From contig JAOPZF010000200.1 of the NCBI GenBank assembly GCA_025964255.1, positions 1-64,000 on the forward strand: a stretch of DNA of 64,000 nt, read 5' to 3'. Below the pieces are notes generated by a model. That model did not search any database, was not told the origin of the DNA, and was given only the letters and a program-made list of their open reading frames with translations. This document shows, piece by piece, positions 45,757 through 55,642 of this stretch; position 1 is the stretch's first letter, and each line of letters opens with the position of its first letter. The DNA is from Solirubrobacterales bacterium (GTDB taxonomy: Bacteria > Actinomycetota > Thermoleophilia > Solirubrobacterales > 70-9). The position numbers and the translations under genes are program-made.

Positions 45757-46551
45757 CTAGATCGAGAGCCCGCCGTCGACTGAGACGGTCGTGCCGGTGG
45801 TCACGGCGCCGGCGGGACCGCAGAAGAAGACGATCGTGGCGGCGATCTCGGCGGGGTCGATGAGGCGCTCGATCGGCTGTTGGGCGGCGAAGGCGGGGGC
45901 GCCGTCGAGGGCGTAGAGACGGGCGCTCTCGGCCAGGATCGGAGTGTCGGTCGACCCGGGGGCGACCGCGTTTGCGGTGATCCCCGTGCCACGAAGATCG
46001 ACCCCAAGCGCCCGCACGAAGCCGGAGACGCCGGCCTTGGCGGCGCAGTAGGCGGCGAGGCCGGGCAGGCCGCGGAGGCTCGCCGCGGAGGCGGTCGCGA
46101 TAAAGCGGCCGGCGCGGGGCTCGGGGCGACGCAGCAGGGCCGGGATGGCGACGCGGGAGGCGACCATCACGCCGCGCAGGCAGACGTCGACCACGGCGTC
46201 CTCCTCGTCTCGGGAGAGCTCCCAGGCGGGGGCGCCGCCGGCGATCACGCCGGCGTTGGCGACCATGACCTCGACCCCGCCCCACTCCTCGGCGCGGGCG
46301 ACGACCGCGGCCATCGCGGCGGTGTCGGTGGCGTCGGCGACCTCGGCCCGGACGCGCTCCTCGCCCGCGGCCTCGTTGGCCGCCGCGACCACGGCGTCGA
46401 GGTCGGCGGCGCTCGCCATCGCGTAGGGCAGGCGCGGGTCGTCGCCACAGCGATCGACGGCGACGACGCGGCGGCCTTCGGCGGCGAGCGCGGCGACGGT
46501 GGCTGCCCCGATCCCGCGGCCGGCGCCGGTGACGATCGCGACGGCGCTCAT
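45757..46551 (-). CDS. Mycofactocin-associated SDR oxidoreductase
   Basis: VTGAGRGIGAATV; NAG; YCAAKAG; VSVDGGLSI; last gene of mft operon. Confidence 0.85.
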   Translation of the reverse strand: MSAVAIVTGAGRGIGAATVAALAAEGRRVVAVDRCGDDPRLPYAMASAADLDAVVAAANEAAGEERVRAEVADATDTAAMAAVVARAEEWGGVEVMVANAGVIAGGAPAWELSRDEEDAVVDVCLRGVMVASRVAIPALLRRPEPRAGRFIATASAASLRGLPGLAAYCAAKAGVSGFVRALGVDLRGTGITANAVAPGSTDTPILAESARLYALDGAPAFAAQQPIERLIDPAEIAATIVFFCGPAGAVTTGTTVSVDGGLSI

Positions 46552-47267
46552 CGCGACTCCCCGGTGGCGCTCAGCGGCTGCGCGGGCCTCCACGCGACGA
46601 GCGTCGCGCGGAGGTCTCGGATCGCCGCGGCGAGCAGGGCGCGTCCCTCCGCCGCCGAGGCACAGGCGGGGTCGCCGAGGACGCCGTTCTCGGACACGGC
46701 CCGGACGCCCCCGGCGCGGAGGTCGTCAATCAGATCGACGAGCGGCGCCGCGCTACCGGCCTCGGCGAGCTCCTCGCGCACCCCGCTCTCCAGCGCCAGT
46801 ATCAAGGAGGTCTCGGTTCGACCGGCGTGGGCATCGCCGCCGAGGCGAGGACTCCAGGCGCGGACGTCGCGGGACTCCTCGCGCAGGCGGTGGACCGCGG
46901 CGGTCAGCGGCGAGACGTTGCCGCCGTGGGCGTTGACGAAGAGGACGCGGGGGAAGGTCTCGGTCGCCGAGCGGGCGAGCTCGATCAGCACGAGCTCGGT
47001 CGCCTCCGCGCCGATCGAAAGCGTGCCGGCGAAATCCTGGTGCTCTCCGCTCGAGCCATAGGGCAGCGCCGGGGCGACGATCGCGCCCGGGACCTCGGAC
47101 GCCGCCCCCTCGGCGAGGGCGACGGCGATCGCCGCATCGGTGCCGATCGGCAGGTGCGGCCCGTGCTGCTCGGTCGCCCCGAGCGGCACCAGCAGCGTCA
47201 TCGGCCCAGCCGCAGTGCGCGCCTCGACCTCGGGTGACGTCGCGTCGGCGAGCCACATCTCGGTCAT
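46548..47267 (-). CDS. mftE: Mycofactocin system creatinine amidohydrolase family protein
   Basis: LLVPLGATEQHGPHLPIGTDAAIA; VNAHGGN; DAHAGRTETSL; position in mft operon. Confidence 0.9.
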   Translation of the reverse strand: MTEMWLADATSPEVEARTAAGPMTLLVPLGATEQHGPHLPIGTDAAIAVALAEGAASEVPGAIVAPALPYGSSGEHQDFAGTLSIGAEATELVLIELARSATETFPRVLFVNAHGGNVSPLTAAVHRLREESRDVRAWSPRLGGDAHAGRTETSLILALESGVREELAEAGSAAPLVDLIDDLRAGGVRAVSENGVLGDPACASAAEGRALLAAAIRDLRATLVAWRPAQPLSATGESR

Positions 47268-48436
47268 CGCCGCGTGAACCCCGGCGGCATCAGGACGTCC
47301 TCGGGGACCAGGTCGTCGATCGAATCGCGACCGAGGGCGTTCAAGGTCTCTTCGATCCCGGCGCGGAAGATCTCGAGGACGTTGGCCACGCCGGCCTCGC
47401 CGTTCGCCGCCAGACCCCAGAGGTAGGCGCGCCCGATCATCGCCGCGCGGGCACCCAGCGCAAGTGCTTTGACCACATCGGAGCCGCGGCGCAAGCCGCC
47501 GTCGATCAGGACCTCGACCTCGTCGCCAACCGCGGCGACGACGCCGGGCAGGTTGCGGATCGTCGCCGGGGTGCCGTCGAGGTTGTTGCCGCCGTGGTTT
47601 GAGACCGAGATCGCGGTGGCGCCGATCTCGACCGCGCGCCGGGCGTCGTCGGGATGGGTGACGCCCTTCAGCATGAACGGCCCGCCCCACGCCTCACGCA
47701 GCCAGGCGAGGTCCTCCCAGGACGGCGGCGGGGTCATCATCCACTCCCCGTAGGCGCCGAAGAAGGTCGGCGCCGGCGCGCCCTCCTGCTCCAGGTTCGG
47801 GGTGGTCAGGTCGGGCAGCTCGCCGGAGCGCAGATAGGAGGCGAGCCAGCGCGGCCGCACCAGCGCCTGCGGCGCGAGCGAGGCCATCGCCTTCAGGTCG
47901 AGCTTCTCCGGGATCGCCGGGCTGCCCCAGTCGCGGCGATGGGCGAAGGACCAATCGACGGTGACGATCAGGCCCGCGGCGCCGGCCCCCCGCGCCCGCT
48001 CGAGGACGCCTTCGATCCGCTCCCGCGAGCCGAGCCAGTAGACCTGGAAGAACGTCTTCGGGTTCGCCTCGACGACCTGCTCGAGCGGCTTCGAGGCGAA
48101 GGAGCTGAGCCCGAGCGCGGTCCCCGCCCCGGCCGCCGCGCGCGCCACCGCGACCTCCCCTTCCGGGTGGACCGCCTGCACGCCGGTCGGCGAGATCAGC
48201 ACCGGCATCGCGAGCTCTTGGCCCATGACGGTCGTCGCCATCGCCCGGCCGCCGCCCTTGCCGGTGGCGATCCGGGGGACGAAGCCGAGCTCCCGGAAGG
48301 CGCCGACGTTGTCGCCGAGCGTCGTCCCCGACTCCGCTCCCGCGCGGAGCGCCGAGAAGACCGACGACGGCAGTCGCTTGCGAGCGCGGCGGCGCGCCTC
48401 CTCGACCGACTCGAACCACTCGTTGCTCGACGCCAT
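47264..48436 (-). CDS. mftD: Mycofactocin FMN-dependent (lactate oxidase-like) dehydrogenase
   Basis: LISPTGVQAVHPEGE; SVSNHGGNNLDGTPA; VLIDGGLRRGSDVVKALALGARAAMIGR. Confidence 0.92.
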   Translation of the reverse strand: MASSNEWFESVEEARRRARKRLPSSVFSALRAGAESGTTLGDNVGAFRELGFVPRIATGKGGGRAMATTVMGQELAMPVLISPTGVQAVHPEGEVAVARAAAGAGTALGLSSFASKPLEQVVEANPKTFFQVYWLGSRERIEGVLERARGAGAAGLIVTVDWSFAHRRDWGSPAIPEKLDLKAMASLAPQALVRPRWLASYLRSGELPDLTTPNLEQEGAPAPTFFGAYGEWMMTPPPSWEDLAWLREAWGGPFMLKGVTHPDDARRAVEIGATAISVSNHGGNNLDGTPATIRNLPGVVAAVGDEVEVLIDGGLRRGSDVVKALALGARAAMIGRAYLWGLAANGEAGVANVLEIFRAGIEETLNALGRDSIDDLVPEDVLMPPGFTRR

Positions 48437-48439
48437 CGC

Positions 48440-49645
48440 TCAGGCCTGGGCAACGGGGCCGACCGGGCCGCCGGTCGCGAGGAAGTCGGCGAGCGGGTTC
48501 TCGTCGCAGACCTTCGCCGGCGGACGCTCCGGGCCGCCGTCACGCAGCCGCGACGGCTTCGACCGCGAGTGGTCGACCGCGGGCGCCGGGATCGCCAGGT
48601 CCTCCCCGCGCGCCGCGAGCAGGCGCTCGCCGTGGCCGAGCGCGCACTCGGGGTCGGGGCCGTCGAGCGGCAGGCCGGTGAAGAACTTCGCCGCCATGCA
48701 CCCTCCCCGGCAGGCGTCGTAGTGGCCACAGGATTCGCAGGCACCGCCGGACTGGGGACGGCGCAGCTCGGTGAAGAGCTCGGAATCGCGCCAAACGCCC
48801 TCGAAGCCGCGCGGCTCGCGCACGTTGCCGGCGAGGAACTCGTCGTGGATCGCGAACGGGCAGGCGTAGACGTCGCCGACCGGGTCGATCAGGCAGACGA
48901 CCCGCCCGGCGCCGCAGAGGTTCAGCCCCGGCAGCGCCTCGCCGTAGGCAGAGAGGTGGAAGAACGAATCGCCGGTGAGGACGTCGTCGCCGTGCTCCAG
49001 CAGCCACGTATATAGAGAGCGCTGCTGGTCGGCGGTCGGATGGAGCTCATCCCAGACGTCGGCACCGCGGCCCGACGGGCGCAGCCGGGTGATCCGCAAC
49101 TGGGCCCCATAGCGATCGGCGATCACCTTGAAGTCGTCGAGCTGGCCGGCGTTCTGGCGGGTGACGACGACCGAGATCTTCGGCTGCTGGAAGCCCGCCG
49201 CGGCGAGCCGCTCGAGCGCCCCGAGAGCGGTGTCGAAGGAGCCGGGGCCGCGGACCGCGTCGTTCACCGCGGCGGTCGCGCCGTCGATCGAGACCTGCAC
49301 GTCGACGTAGTCGGAGCCCGCCAGACGAGCCGCGGCGGCGGCGTCGATGCGGCTGCCGTTGGTCGAGAACTTGACCCCGACGTTGTGCTCGGCGGCGTGG
49401 TCGAGCAGCTCCCAGAAGTCCCCCCGCACGGTCGGCTCGCCGCCGCCGATGTTGACGTAGAAGACCTGCATCCGCTCGAGCTCCTCGATCACGCCCTTGG
49501 CCTCGGCGGTGGTCAGCTCGCGCGGGTCGCGCCTGCCACTGGAGGAGAGGCAGTGGACGCAGGCGAGATTGCAGGCGTAGGTCAGCTCCCAGGTGATGCA
49601 GATCGGCGCGTCGAGGCCGAGCTCGAACTCCTCGACCAGCTTCAT
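48440..49645 (-). CDS. mftC: Mycofactocin radical SAM maturase
   Basis: TYACNLACVHCLSSSG (CX3CX2C); GGGEPTVRGDF; SPASM-like Cys pattern CESCGHYDACRGGC. Confidence 0.95.
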   Translation of the reverse strand: MKLVEEFELGLDAPICITWELTYACNLACVHCLSSSGRRDPRELTTAEAKGVIEELERMQVFYVNIGGGEPTVRGDFWELLDHAAEHNVGVKFSTNGSRIDAAAAARLAGSDYVDVQVSIDGATAAVNDAVRGPGSFDTALGALERLAAAGFQQPKISVVVTRQNAGQLDDFKVIADRYGAQLRITRLRPSGRGADVWDELHPTADQQRSLYTWLLEHGDDVLTGDSFFHLSAYGEALPGLNLCGAGRVVCLIDPVGDVYACPFAIHDEFLAGNVREPRGFEGVWRDSELFTELRRPQSGGACESCGHYDACRGGCMAAKFFTGLPLDGPDPECALGHGERLLAARGEDLAIPAPAVDHSRSKPSRLRDGGPERPPAKVCDENPLADFLATGGPVGPVAQA

Positions 49646-49941
49646 GCGGCGACCTCCTGGGGCTCGACGGGGACGATCATGTCGGTGCGGGCGAGGGTGG
49701 CGAGCGCGCTGCGGTAGTTCGGTAGCTCCGCCTCGGCGACGCCGGCGGCGCGGCAGGCGGCGATCGGGTCCGGTGCGGCCTCGAGGCCGCGGACCACCTC
49801 GAGCAGCCGCGGGCTCTTCAAGAACGAGAGCCGGCGACTGCCGAAGTGGTAAGCAAGCGCGCCGAAGCGCTCCGGCCGCAGGGCGACCTGGGGGTTCAGC
49901 CGCCAGCGGCCGTCGAGCGACATCTGGGGTGCGCCGTTCAT
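49642..49941 (-). CDS. mftB: Mycofactocin peptide chaperone
   Basis: WRLNPQVALRPERFGALAYHFGSRRLSFLKSPRLLEVVRGL between mftA and mftC. Confidence 0.92.
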   Translation of the reverse strand: MNGAPQMSLDGRWRLNPQVALRPERFGALAYHFGSRRLSFLKSPRLLEVVRGLEAAPDPIAACRAAGVAEAELPNYRSALATLARTDMIVPVEPQEVAA

Positions 49942-49951
49942 CGGGATGGCC

Positions 49952-50062
49952 CTAGTAGACGCCGCACATACCGTCGATCGAGACGTCCTCGACCAACAGG
50001 TCCTGTTCGACCAGCTCCTGGTCCTCGTTCTCGACGACCGGATCGTTTGGTGCAGAGCCCAT
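49952..50062 (-). CDS. mftA: Mycofactocin precursor peptide (36 aa)
   Basis: Manual translation: MGSAPNDPVVENEDQELVEQDLLVEDVSIDGMCGVY; canonical C-terminal IDGMCGVY; absent from supplied ORF track. Confidence 0.96.
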   Translation of the reverse strand: MGSAPNDPVVENEDQELVEQDLLVEDVSIDGMCGVY

Positions 50063-50099
50063 GAAATCCTCCTCGGTGAATTACGTTCCCGGAAGCTTT

Positions 50100-50116
50100 A
50101 TAGCACTGAGTGCCAT
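50100..50116. promoter_or_regulatory. Candidate MftR operator
   Basis: ATAGCACT-G-AGTGCCAT, between divergent mftA and mftR. Confidence 0.5.
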
Positions 50117-50701
50117 ATGTCGCTAGGAAGACCCCCCACCACCACCCACGCGGAGATCGAACGGATCGCGCTCGACCTGTTCGCCCGGCGCGGCTTCGAC
50201 GCGACGACGGTCGATGACATCGCCACCGCGGTCGGGGTCGGGCGGCGCACCCTGTTCCGCTACTTCGAGTCGAAGAACGACATCGCCTGGGGCGACTTCG
50301 ACTGGGTGATGGAGCGGCTGCGGGAGACGCTCGACGAAGGCGCCGGGCTGCCGCTGATGGAGGCGCTCCGCCGCGGCGTGGTCGAGTCGAACCGCTACCC
50401 ACCTGAGCAGGAGGCGGGTCTGCGGACGCGGATGACTCTGATCACCGGGACCGCGGCCCTGCAGGCGCACTCGGCGCTCCGCTACGCCGAGTGGCGCGGC
50501 GTCGTCGCCACCTGGGCCGCCGGGCGCCGTGGCGAAGCGCCCGACGACCTCGTGCCGCGGGTGATCGGCTACGCGGCGCTCGGCTCGGCGATGGCCTCCT
50601 TCGAACGCTGGGTGGCGAGCGAGGACGAGGATCTGCTCGAGCTGATCGATGCGGCGTTCGTCGGACTCGCCGCGGGCTTCGCGACGGACGCCGATCGATG
50701 A
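50117..50701 (+). CDS. mftR: Mycofactocin TetR-family regulator
   Basis: IERIALDLFARRGFDATTVDDIATAVGVGRRTLFRYFESKNDIAWGDFD. Confidence 0.9.
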   Translation: MSLGRPPTTTHAEIERIALDLFARRGFDATTVDDIATAVGVGRRTLFRYFESKNDIAWGDFDWVMERLRETLDEGAGLPLMEALRRGVVESNRYPPEQEAGLRTRMTLITGTAALQAHSALRYAEWRGVVATWAAGRRGEAPDDLVPRVIGYAALGSAMASFERWVASEDEDLLELIDAAFVGLAAGFATDADR

Positions 50702-52074
50702 GCGGGGCGCCGCGATTCGAGCTTGACGCCGCGGTGCGTCGGCGCGACGGTGGCCGCCTCCTCATCGGCGGCACCCCGCCACGCCTCCTGCGGCTGAGCG
50801 CGGCGGGCGGGCGGGCGCTCGACGCGATCCTGGCCGGAGACGAACCGACCGGCGCCATGGCGACCTTGGCGCGACGGCTCGAGCGCCACGGAATCCTTCA
50901 CCCGCTGCCCGGTGACGGCAAGGGCGACCCCATGGTCACCGCGATCGTGCCCGTGCTCGACGGCGGCGAGTGGCTCGGCGGGCTGGTCGCGGCGCTCGCG
51001 GCCGAAGGCCCGGTGATCGTCGTCGACGATGGATCGCGGGACAGCTCGGCGGCGCGCGCGGAGGCGGCCGGCGCGCGGATCCTGCGCCACCCCACCCGGC
51101 GCGGCCCGGCGGCGGCGCGCAACACGGGCCTCGCCGCCGCGACGAGCGAGCTGGTCGCCTTCGTCGACGCCGACTGCGAAGTCGCGCCGGATTGGCGTCG
51201 CGGGCTCGGCGGCCTCTTCGCCGACGACCCCGACCTGGCTCTGCTCGCCCCGCGGGTCCGCAGCGCCCCGGGGCACTCGCCGCTCGCCCGCTACGAGGAG
51301 CGTGGCTCGCCGCTCGACCTCGGCGCCGCCGCGAGCCTGGTCGGTCCGGAGCGCCGCGTCGCCTACCTGCCCGCCGCGGCCCTGCTCGGCCGCCGCGACG
51401 CGCTGCTCGAGCTCGACGGCTTCGACGAATCGCTGCGCTTCGGCGAGGACGTCGACCTGGTCTGGAGGGCGCTCGCGGCCGGCCGGCGAGCGCGCTACGT
51501 ACCGAGCCGCGAGGTCCTCCACCGACCCCGGCCCACCGTGAGCGAGTTCGCCCGCCAGCGGGCCGGATACGGCCGGTCGGCAATCGAGCTGGTGCGACGC
51601 CACGGCAGCTCTGCCGCGCCGTTGCGGGCGAGCCGACACAGCGTCGCGGTCTGGGGCGCGACCGCGCTACTCGGTCCGCGGGCGCTCGTCCCGGCGCTCG
51701 CCACCTCGACCGCGATCATGACCCGCCGCGGCAAGGACGGGCGCTCGCGCCGGGCACTGGCCGAGGTCGCACTGCGCGGCCAGGCCGACGCGACCGCCAA
51801 CCTGGCCCGCGTGCTGACGCGCGAGTGGCTGCCGCTCGGGCTCGCCGCCGCGCCGTTCAACCGCCGCGTCCGCACCGCTCTTCTCGCCGCGTTCCTGGTC
51901 GACTCGATCCCGGCTTGGACCGCCGCCGGCTCCCCGGCCGAGCTCCTCCGCGCCACCGCCCTACGCGCCCTCGACCGCTCTGCCTACGCGGCCGGGATGT
52001 GGCGGGAAATGGCCAGGAACCGCGACTTCCGGGCGCTCAGGCCCGGCCCACCGCCGCGATCCCGGGCGAGCTAA
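50698..52074 (+). CDS. mftF: Mycofactocin glycosyltransferase
   Basis: VIVVDDGSRDSSAA; FVDADCEV; FGEDVDLVWRALAAGRRARYVP; follows mftR with ATGA overlap. Confidence 0.9.
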   Translation: MSGAPRFELDAAVRRRDGGRLLIGGTPPRLLRLSAAGGRALDAILAGDEPTGAMATLARRLERHGILHPLPGDGKGDPMVTAIVPVLDGGEWLGGLVAALAAEGPVIVVDDGSRDSSAARAEAAGARILRHPTRRGPAAARNTGLAAATSELVAFVDADCEVAPDWRRGLGGLFADDPDLALLAPRVRSAPGHSPLARYEERGSPLDLGAAASLVGPERRVAYLPAAALLGRRDALLELDGFDESLRFGEDVDLVWRALAAGRRARYVPSREVLHRPRPTVSEFARQRAGYGRSAIELVRRHGSSAAPLRASRHSVAVWGATALLGPRALVPALATSTAIMTRRGKDGRSRRALAEVALRGQADATANLARVLTREWLPLGLAAAPFNRRVRTALLAAFLVDSIPAWTAAGSPAELLRATALRALDRSAYAAGMWREMARNRDFRALRPGPPPRSRAS

Positions 52075-52826
52075 GCGCTCGCGCCGCCGTCGACGGTGAG
52101 GGTGGTGCCGTTGATGTGGGAGGCGTCGGTGGAGGCGAGGAAGCAGATCGCGGCGGCAACCTGCTCGGGGGCGGCGAGGGTGTCGTCGAGGCCACGGCCG
52201 CGCTTGGCGATCGCCGGGTCGGCGTCGGGGATGTCGTCGAGATCGTCGAGCAGCGGGGTGTCGACGCCGCCGGGGCAGACGACGTTGACGCGCACGCCGC
52301 GCGGGCCGAGCTCGAGGGCGAAGGAGCGCATCATCGTCACCAGGCCACCCTTCGAGGCACCGTAGACGGTGCTGTAGGGCCAGCCCTCGAGGCCGGCCAG
52401 CGAGGAGACGGCGACAACGTTGCCGCCCGCCGCGACGAGGGGATCGATCGCGGCGCGGGTGAGCAGGAACGGGGCGCGCAGATTGACCTCGACGACGCGC
52501 TCCCAGTCGACGAGCGCGACGTCCTCGGCGCGGCGGCGCAGGCCGACCCCGGCGACGTGGGCGACGACGTCGAGGCGCGGGCGCCACTCCAGCGACCGCG
52601 CCAGGGCGGCGTCGATCGCGGCCGGATCGCGCAGCTCGCACTCGACGCCGAGCGCCTCGCCGCCCGCCGCGACGATCTGCGCCGCGAGGGCGTCGACCTC
52701 GCCGGCACGTCGGTCGAGGCAGGCGACCGCGGCGCCGCGCGCGGCGAGCAGCAGGGCCGTCGCCCGCCCCACCCCAGAGGCGGCGCCGGTGACGAGCGCG
52801 ACCCGTCCGGCGAACTCAGGCGGCAT
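52071..52826 (-). CDS. SDR family oxidoreductase
   Basis: VALVTGAASGVGRATAL; YGASKGGL; VNVVCPGGVDTPLL; LTVDGGASA. Confidence 0.9.
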   Translation of the reverse strand: MPPEFAGRVALVTGAASGVGRATALLLAARGAAVACLDRRAGEVDALAAQIVAAGGEALGVECELRDPAAIDAALARSLEWRPRLDVVAHVAGVGLRRRAEDVALVDWERVVEVNLRAPFLLTRAAIDPLVAAGGNVVAVSSLAGLEGWPYSTVYGASKGGLVTMMRSFALELGPRGVRVNVVCPGGVDTPLLDDLDDIPDADPAIAKRGRGLDDTLAAPEQVAAAICFLASTDASHINGTTLTVDGGASA

Positions 52827-53589
52827 AGCCGCCGTCGACGTTGAGCATCTGCGCGGTGACGTAGCGGGCCCGGTCGGAGGCGAGGAAGCAGACCGCCTCG
52901 GCGATGTCGCGGGCGGTGCCGAAGGAGCGCAGGGGGATGTTGGCGCGAGCGGCGTCGAGGGCCGCGTCGTCGAGATCGCCGCTCTCGATCAGGGTCGCGG
53001 CCATGCCGTCTTCGAGCATTCCCGGCCCGACGCAATTGGCGCGCACGCCGAAGCGTCCCTCCTCGACCGCGAGACCGCGGACCAGGAGCTCGACCGCCGC
53101 CTTCGGAACCGCCGAGAGGCCGTCGCGCACCGCGAAGCGATCGGTGGCCGCGGTCGTCACGGCGACGATCGAGCCGCGCGCCGCACGCAGGTCCTCGAGC
53201 AGCGGCGCGACGGTGTTGAAGAAGGCGACGGCCTCGGCCTCGAGGTGTTCGCGGAAGAGGGCGGGCTCGACCCGGCTCAGGTGGCGCTGGGCGACCGAGG
53301 GGCCCGCGGCGTGGACGTAGGTGTGGATCCCGCCGAAGCGCTCGCGGGTCGCCGCGACGAGCCGGCGGGCCGAGGCCTCGTCGGTGAGGTCGGCCTGGAA
53401 GGCGGCGGCGCGACCGCCCGCGGCCTCGATCTCCGCGACCACCGCGGCGGCCGCCTCGGGTCGCGAGCGGTAGGAGAGTGCGACCGCGGCGCCGCGGGAC
53501 GCCAGCATCCGGCAGACCTCGCCGCCCACCCCGCCGCTGCCGCCGGCTACCAGCGCCGCGCCGTCGCGTTCGCGGAAGTCCTCGGCCAC
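52816..53589 (-). CDS. SDR family oxidoreductase
   Basis: ALVAGGSGGVGGEVCRML; SYRSRPEAAAAVVAEIEA; MLNVDGGYAA. Confidence 0.85.
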   Translation of the reverse strand: MAEDFRERDGAALVAGGSGGVGGEVCRMLASRGAAVALSYRSRPEAAAAVVAEIEAAGGRAAAFQADLTDEASARRLVAATRERFGGIHTYVHAAGPSVAQRHLSRVEPALFREHLEAEAVAFFNTVAPLLEDLRAARGSIVAVTTAATDRFAVRDGLSAVPKAAVELLVRGLAVEEGRFGVRANCVGPGMLEDGMAATLIESGDLDDAALDAARANIPLRSFGTARDIAEAVCFLASDRARYVTAQMLNVDGGYAA

Positions 53590-53594
53590 AGTGC

Positions 53595-54746
53595 TCAGAG
53601 GCGCTCGATGATGGTGACGTTGGCCTGGCCGCCGCCCTCGCACATCGTCTGCAGGCCGTAGCGGCCGCCGCGGCGCTCCAGCTCGGCGAGCATCGTCGTC
53701 ATCAGGCGCGCACCGGTGGCGCCGAGGGGGTGGCCCAAGGCGATCGCGCCGCCGTTGACGTTGACCTTCGCGGGGTCGGCGCCCAGCTCCTTCTCCCAGG
53801 CGAGGACGACCGAGGCAAAGGCCTCGTTGATCTCGACCAGGTCGATCTCGTCGAGGGTCAGGCCGGTCTTCTCGAGCGCCCAGCGGGTCGCCGGGATCGG
53901 CGCCGTCAGCATGTAGACCGGGTCGCCGCCGCGCACCGAGAGGTGTTGGATGCGCGCCCGCGGGGTCAGTCCGTGCTCCTTCACCGCCGCCTCGGAGGCG
54001 ATCAGCAGCGCCGCCGAGGCGTCGGAGATCTGGCTGGCCACGGCGGCGGTGACGATGCCGCCCTCGGTCAGTGGCGGCAGCGAGCGCATCTTCTCGACGT
54101 TCGCCTCGCGCCGCGGCCCCTCGTCGACCTCGACCCCGGCCAGCGGCACGATCTCACCCTCGAAGTAGCCGCCGTCGATCGCCGCGATCGCCCGCCGGTG
54201 GCTCTCCAGCGCGAACTCTTCCATCTGCTCGCGCGAGATGTCCCATTTTTCGGCGATCATCTGGGCGGAGCGGAACTGGGAGATCTCCTGGTCGCCGTAG
54301 CGCGCCTGCCAACCGGTCGAGCCGCGGAAGGGATCGTCGAAGCCGAACTGCTGCCCCGCCATCATCGCCGCCGAGATCGGGATCGCGCTCATGTTCTGGA
54401 CGCCGCCCGCGACGACCAGGTCCTGGGTGCCGCTCATCACTCCCTGCGCGGCGAAGTGGACGGCCTGCTGGGAGGAGCCGCACTGGCGGTCGACCGTGGT
54501 GCCGGGCACGCCCTCGGGCAGCCCCGCGGCGAGCCAGGCGGTGCGGGCGATGTCGCCGGCCTGCGGGCCGATCGTGTCGACGCAGCCGAAGACGACGTCG
54601 TCGACCGCCTCCGGGTCGATCCCGGTGCGCTCGACCAGGGCGCTCAGCGAATGGGCGCCGAGGTCGGCCGGATGGATAGCGGCGAGTCCGCCGCCGCGCC
54701 GCCCGACCGGGCTGCGCACCGCGTCGACGATGTAGGCCTCAGGCAT
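53595..54746 (-). CDS. Thiolase (acetyl-CoA acetyltransferase family)
   Basis: [61 protein letters not shown]. Confidence 0.93.
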   Translation of the reverse strand: MPEAYIVDAVRSPVGRRGGGLAAIHPADLGAHSLSALVERTGIDPEAVDDVVFGCVDTIGPQAGDIARTAWLAAGLPEGVPGTTVDRQCGSSQQAVHFAAQGVMSGTQDLVVAGGVQNMSAIPISAAMMAGQQFGFDDPFRGSTGWQARYGDQEISQFRSAQMIAEKWDISREQMEEFALESHRRAIAAIDGGYFEGEIVPLAGVEVDEGPRREANVEKMRSLPPLTEGGIVTAAVASQISDASAALLIASEAAVKEHGLTPRARIQHLSVRGGDPVYMLTAPIPATRWALEKTGLTLDEIDLVEINEAFASVVLAWEKELGADPAKVNVNGGAIALGHPLGATGARLMTTMLAELERRGGRYGLQTMCEGGGQANVTIIERL

Positions 54747-54766
54747 CTCTCACTCCACCTCCGCGC

Positions 54767-55642
54767 TCACGCGCCGTAGACCGGCGCCGGGTTCGGCGCC
54801 TCCTCGATCAAATCCGCGACCGCGGCGCCGATCTCCTCCGGCTCCCAGCGCCGCTCACGGGTCGCCCGCGGGCCGAACTGCCAGCCGTCCATGACGCCGA
54901 TCGTGCCGCCTTCGACCTCGAAGACGCGACCGCTGACCGCGCCCGAGGACTCGCTCGCCAGCCAGACGACCAGCGGCGAGACGTTGGCCGGATCCATCGC
55001 GTCGAAGCCCTCCTCGGGGGGCGCCATCTGCTCGGCGAAGACGGTCTCGGTCATCGGCGTGCGGGCGGCCGGGGCGAGCGCGTTGACGGTGACGCCGTAG
55101 CGCCCCATCTCCGCCGCGGCGACCAGCGTCATCGTCGCGATCGCGCCCTTCGCCGCCGAGTAGTTACCCTGCCCGACGCTGCCGAGCAGCCCGGCGCCGG
55201 AGCTGGTGTTGATCACCCGGGCGCCGACCTCCTCGCCCGCCTTCGAGCGCTCGCGCCAGTACGCGGCGGCGTGGCGCAGCGGGCAGAAGTGGCCCTTCAG
55301 GTTGACCCGCGCGATGTCGTCCCACTCCTGCTCGCTCATCGAGACGAGCATCCGGTCGCGGGTGATGCCGGCGTTGTTGACCAGTGCGTCGAGCCCGCCG
55401 AACCACTCCACGGTGGTGTCGATCAGCCGCTTCGACTGCTCCCAATCGGCGACGTCGGCGACGCAGGGCATCGCCTGGCCGCCCGCGGCGACGATCGCGT
55501 CGGCGACCTTCTTCGCGTTCTCGCCGACGTCGTTGACGACGACCCGTGCCCCCGCCGCGGCGAGCGCCTGGGCGTGCGCCCGGCCCAGCCCCTGGCCGGC
55601 GCCGGTGACGATCGCGACCCGGTCCTCAACGATCCCGCTCAT
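54767..55642 (-). CDS. SDR family (3-hydroxyacyl-CoA dehydrogenase-like)
   Basis: VAIVTGAGQGLGRAHAQALAAAGARVVVNDVG; NNAGITRDRMLVSMSEQEWDD; YSAAKGAI. Confidence 0.9.
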   Translation of the reverse strand: MSGIVEDRVAIVTGAGQGLGRAHAQALAAAGARVVVNDVGENAKKVADAIVAAGGQAMPCVADVADWEQSKRLIDTTVEWFGGLDALVNNAGITRDRMLVSMSEQEWDDIARVNLKGHFCPLRHAAAYWRERSKAGEEVGARVINTSSGAGLLGSVGQGNYSAAKGAIATMTLVAAAEMGRYGVTVNALAPAARTPMTETVFAEQMAPPEEGFDAMDPANVSPLVVWLASESSGAVSGRVFEVEGGTIGVMDGWQFGPRATRERRWEPEEIGAAVADLIEEAPNPAPVYGA

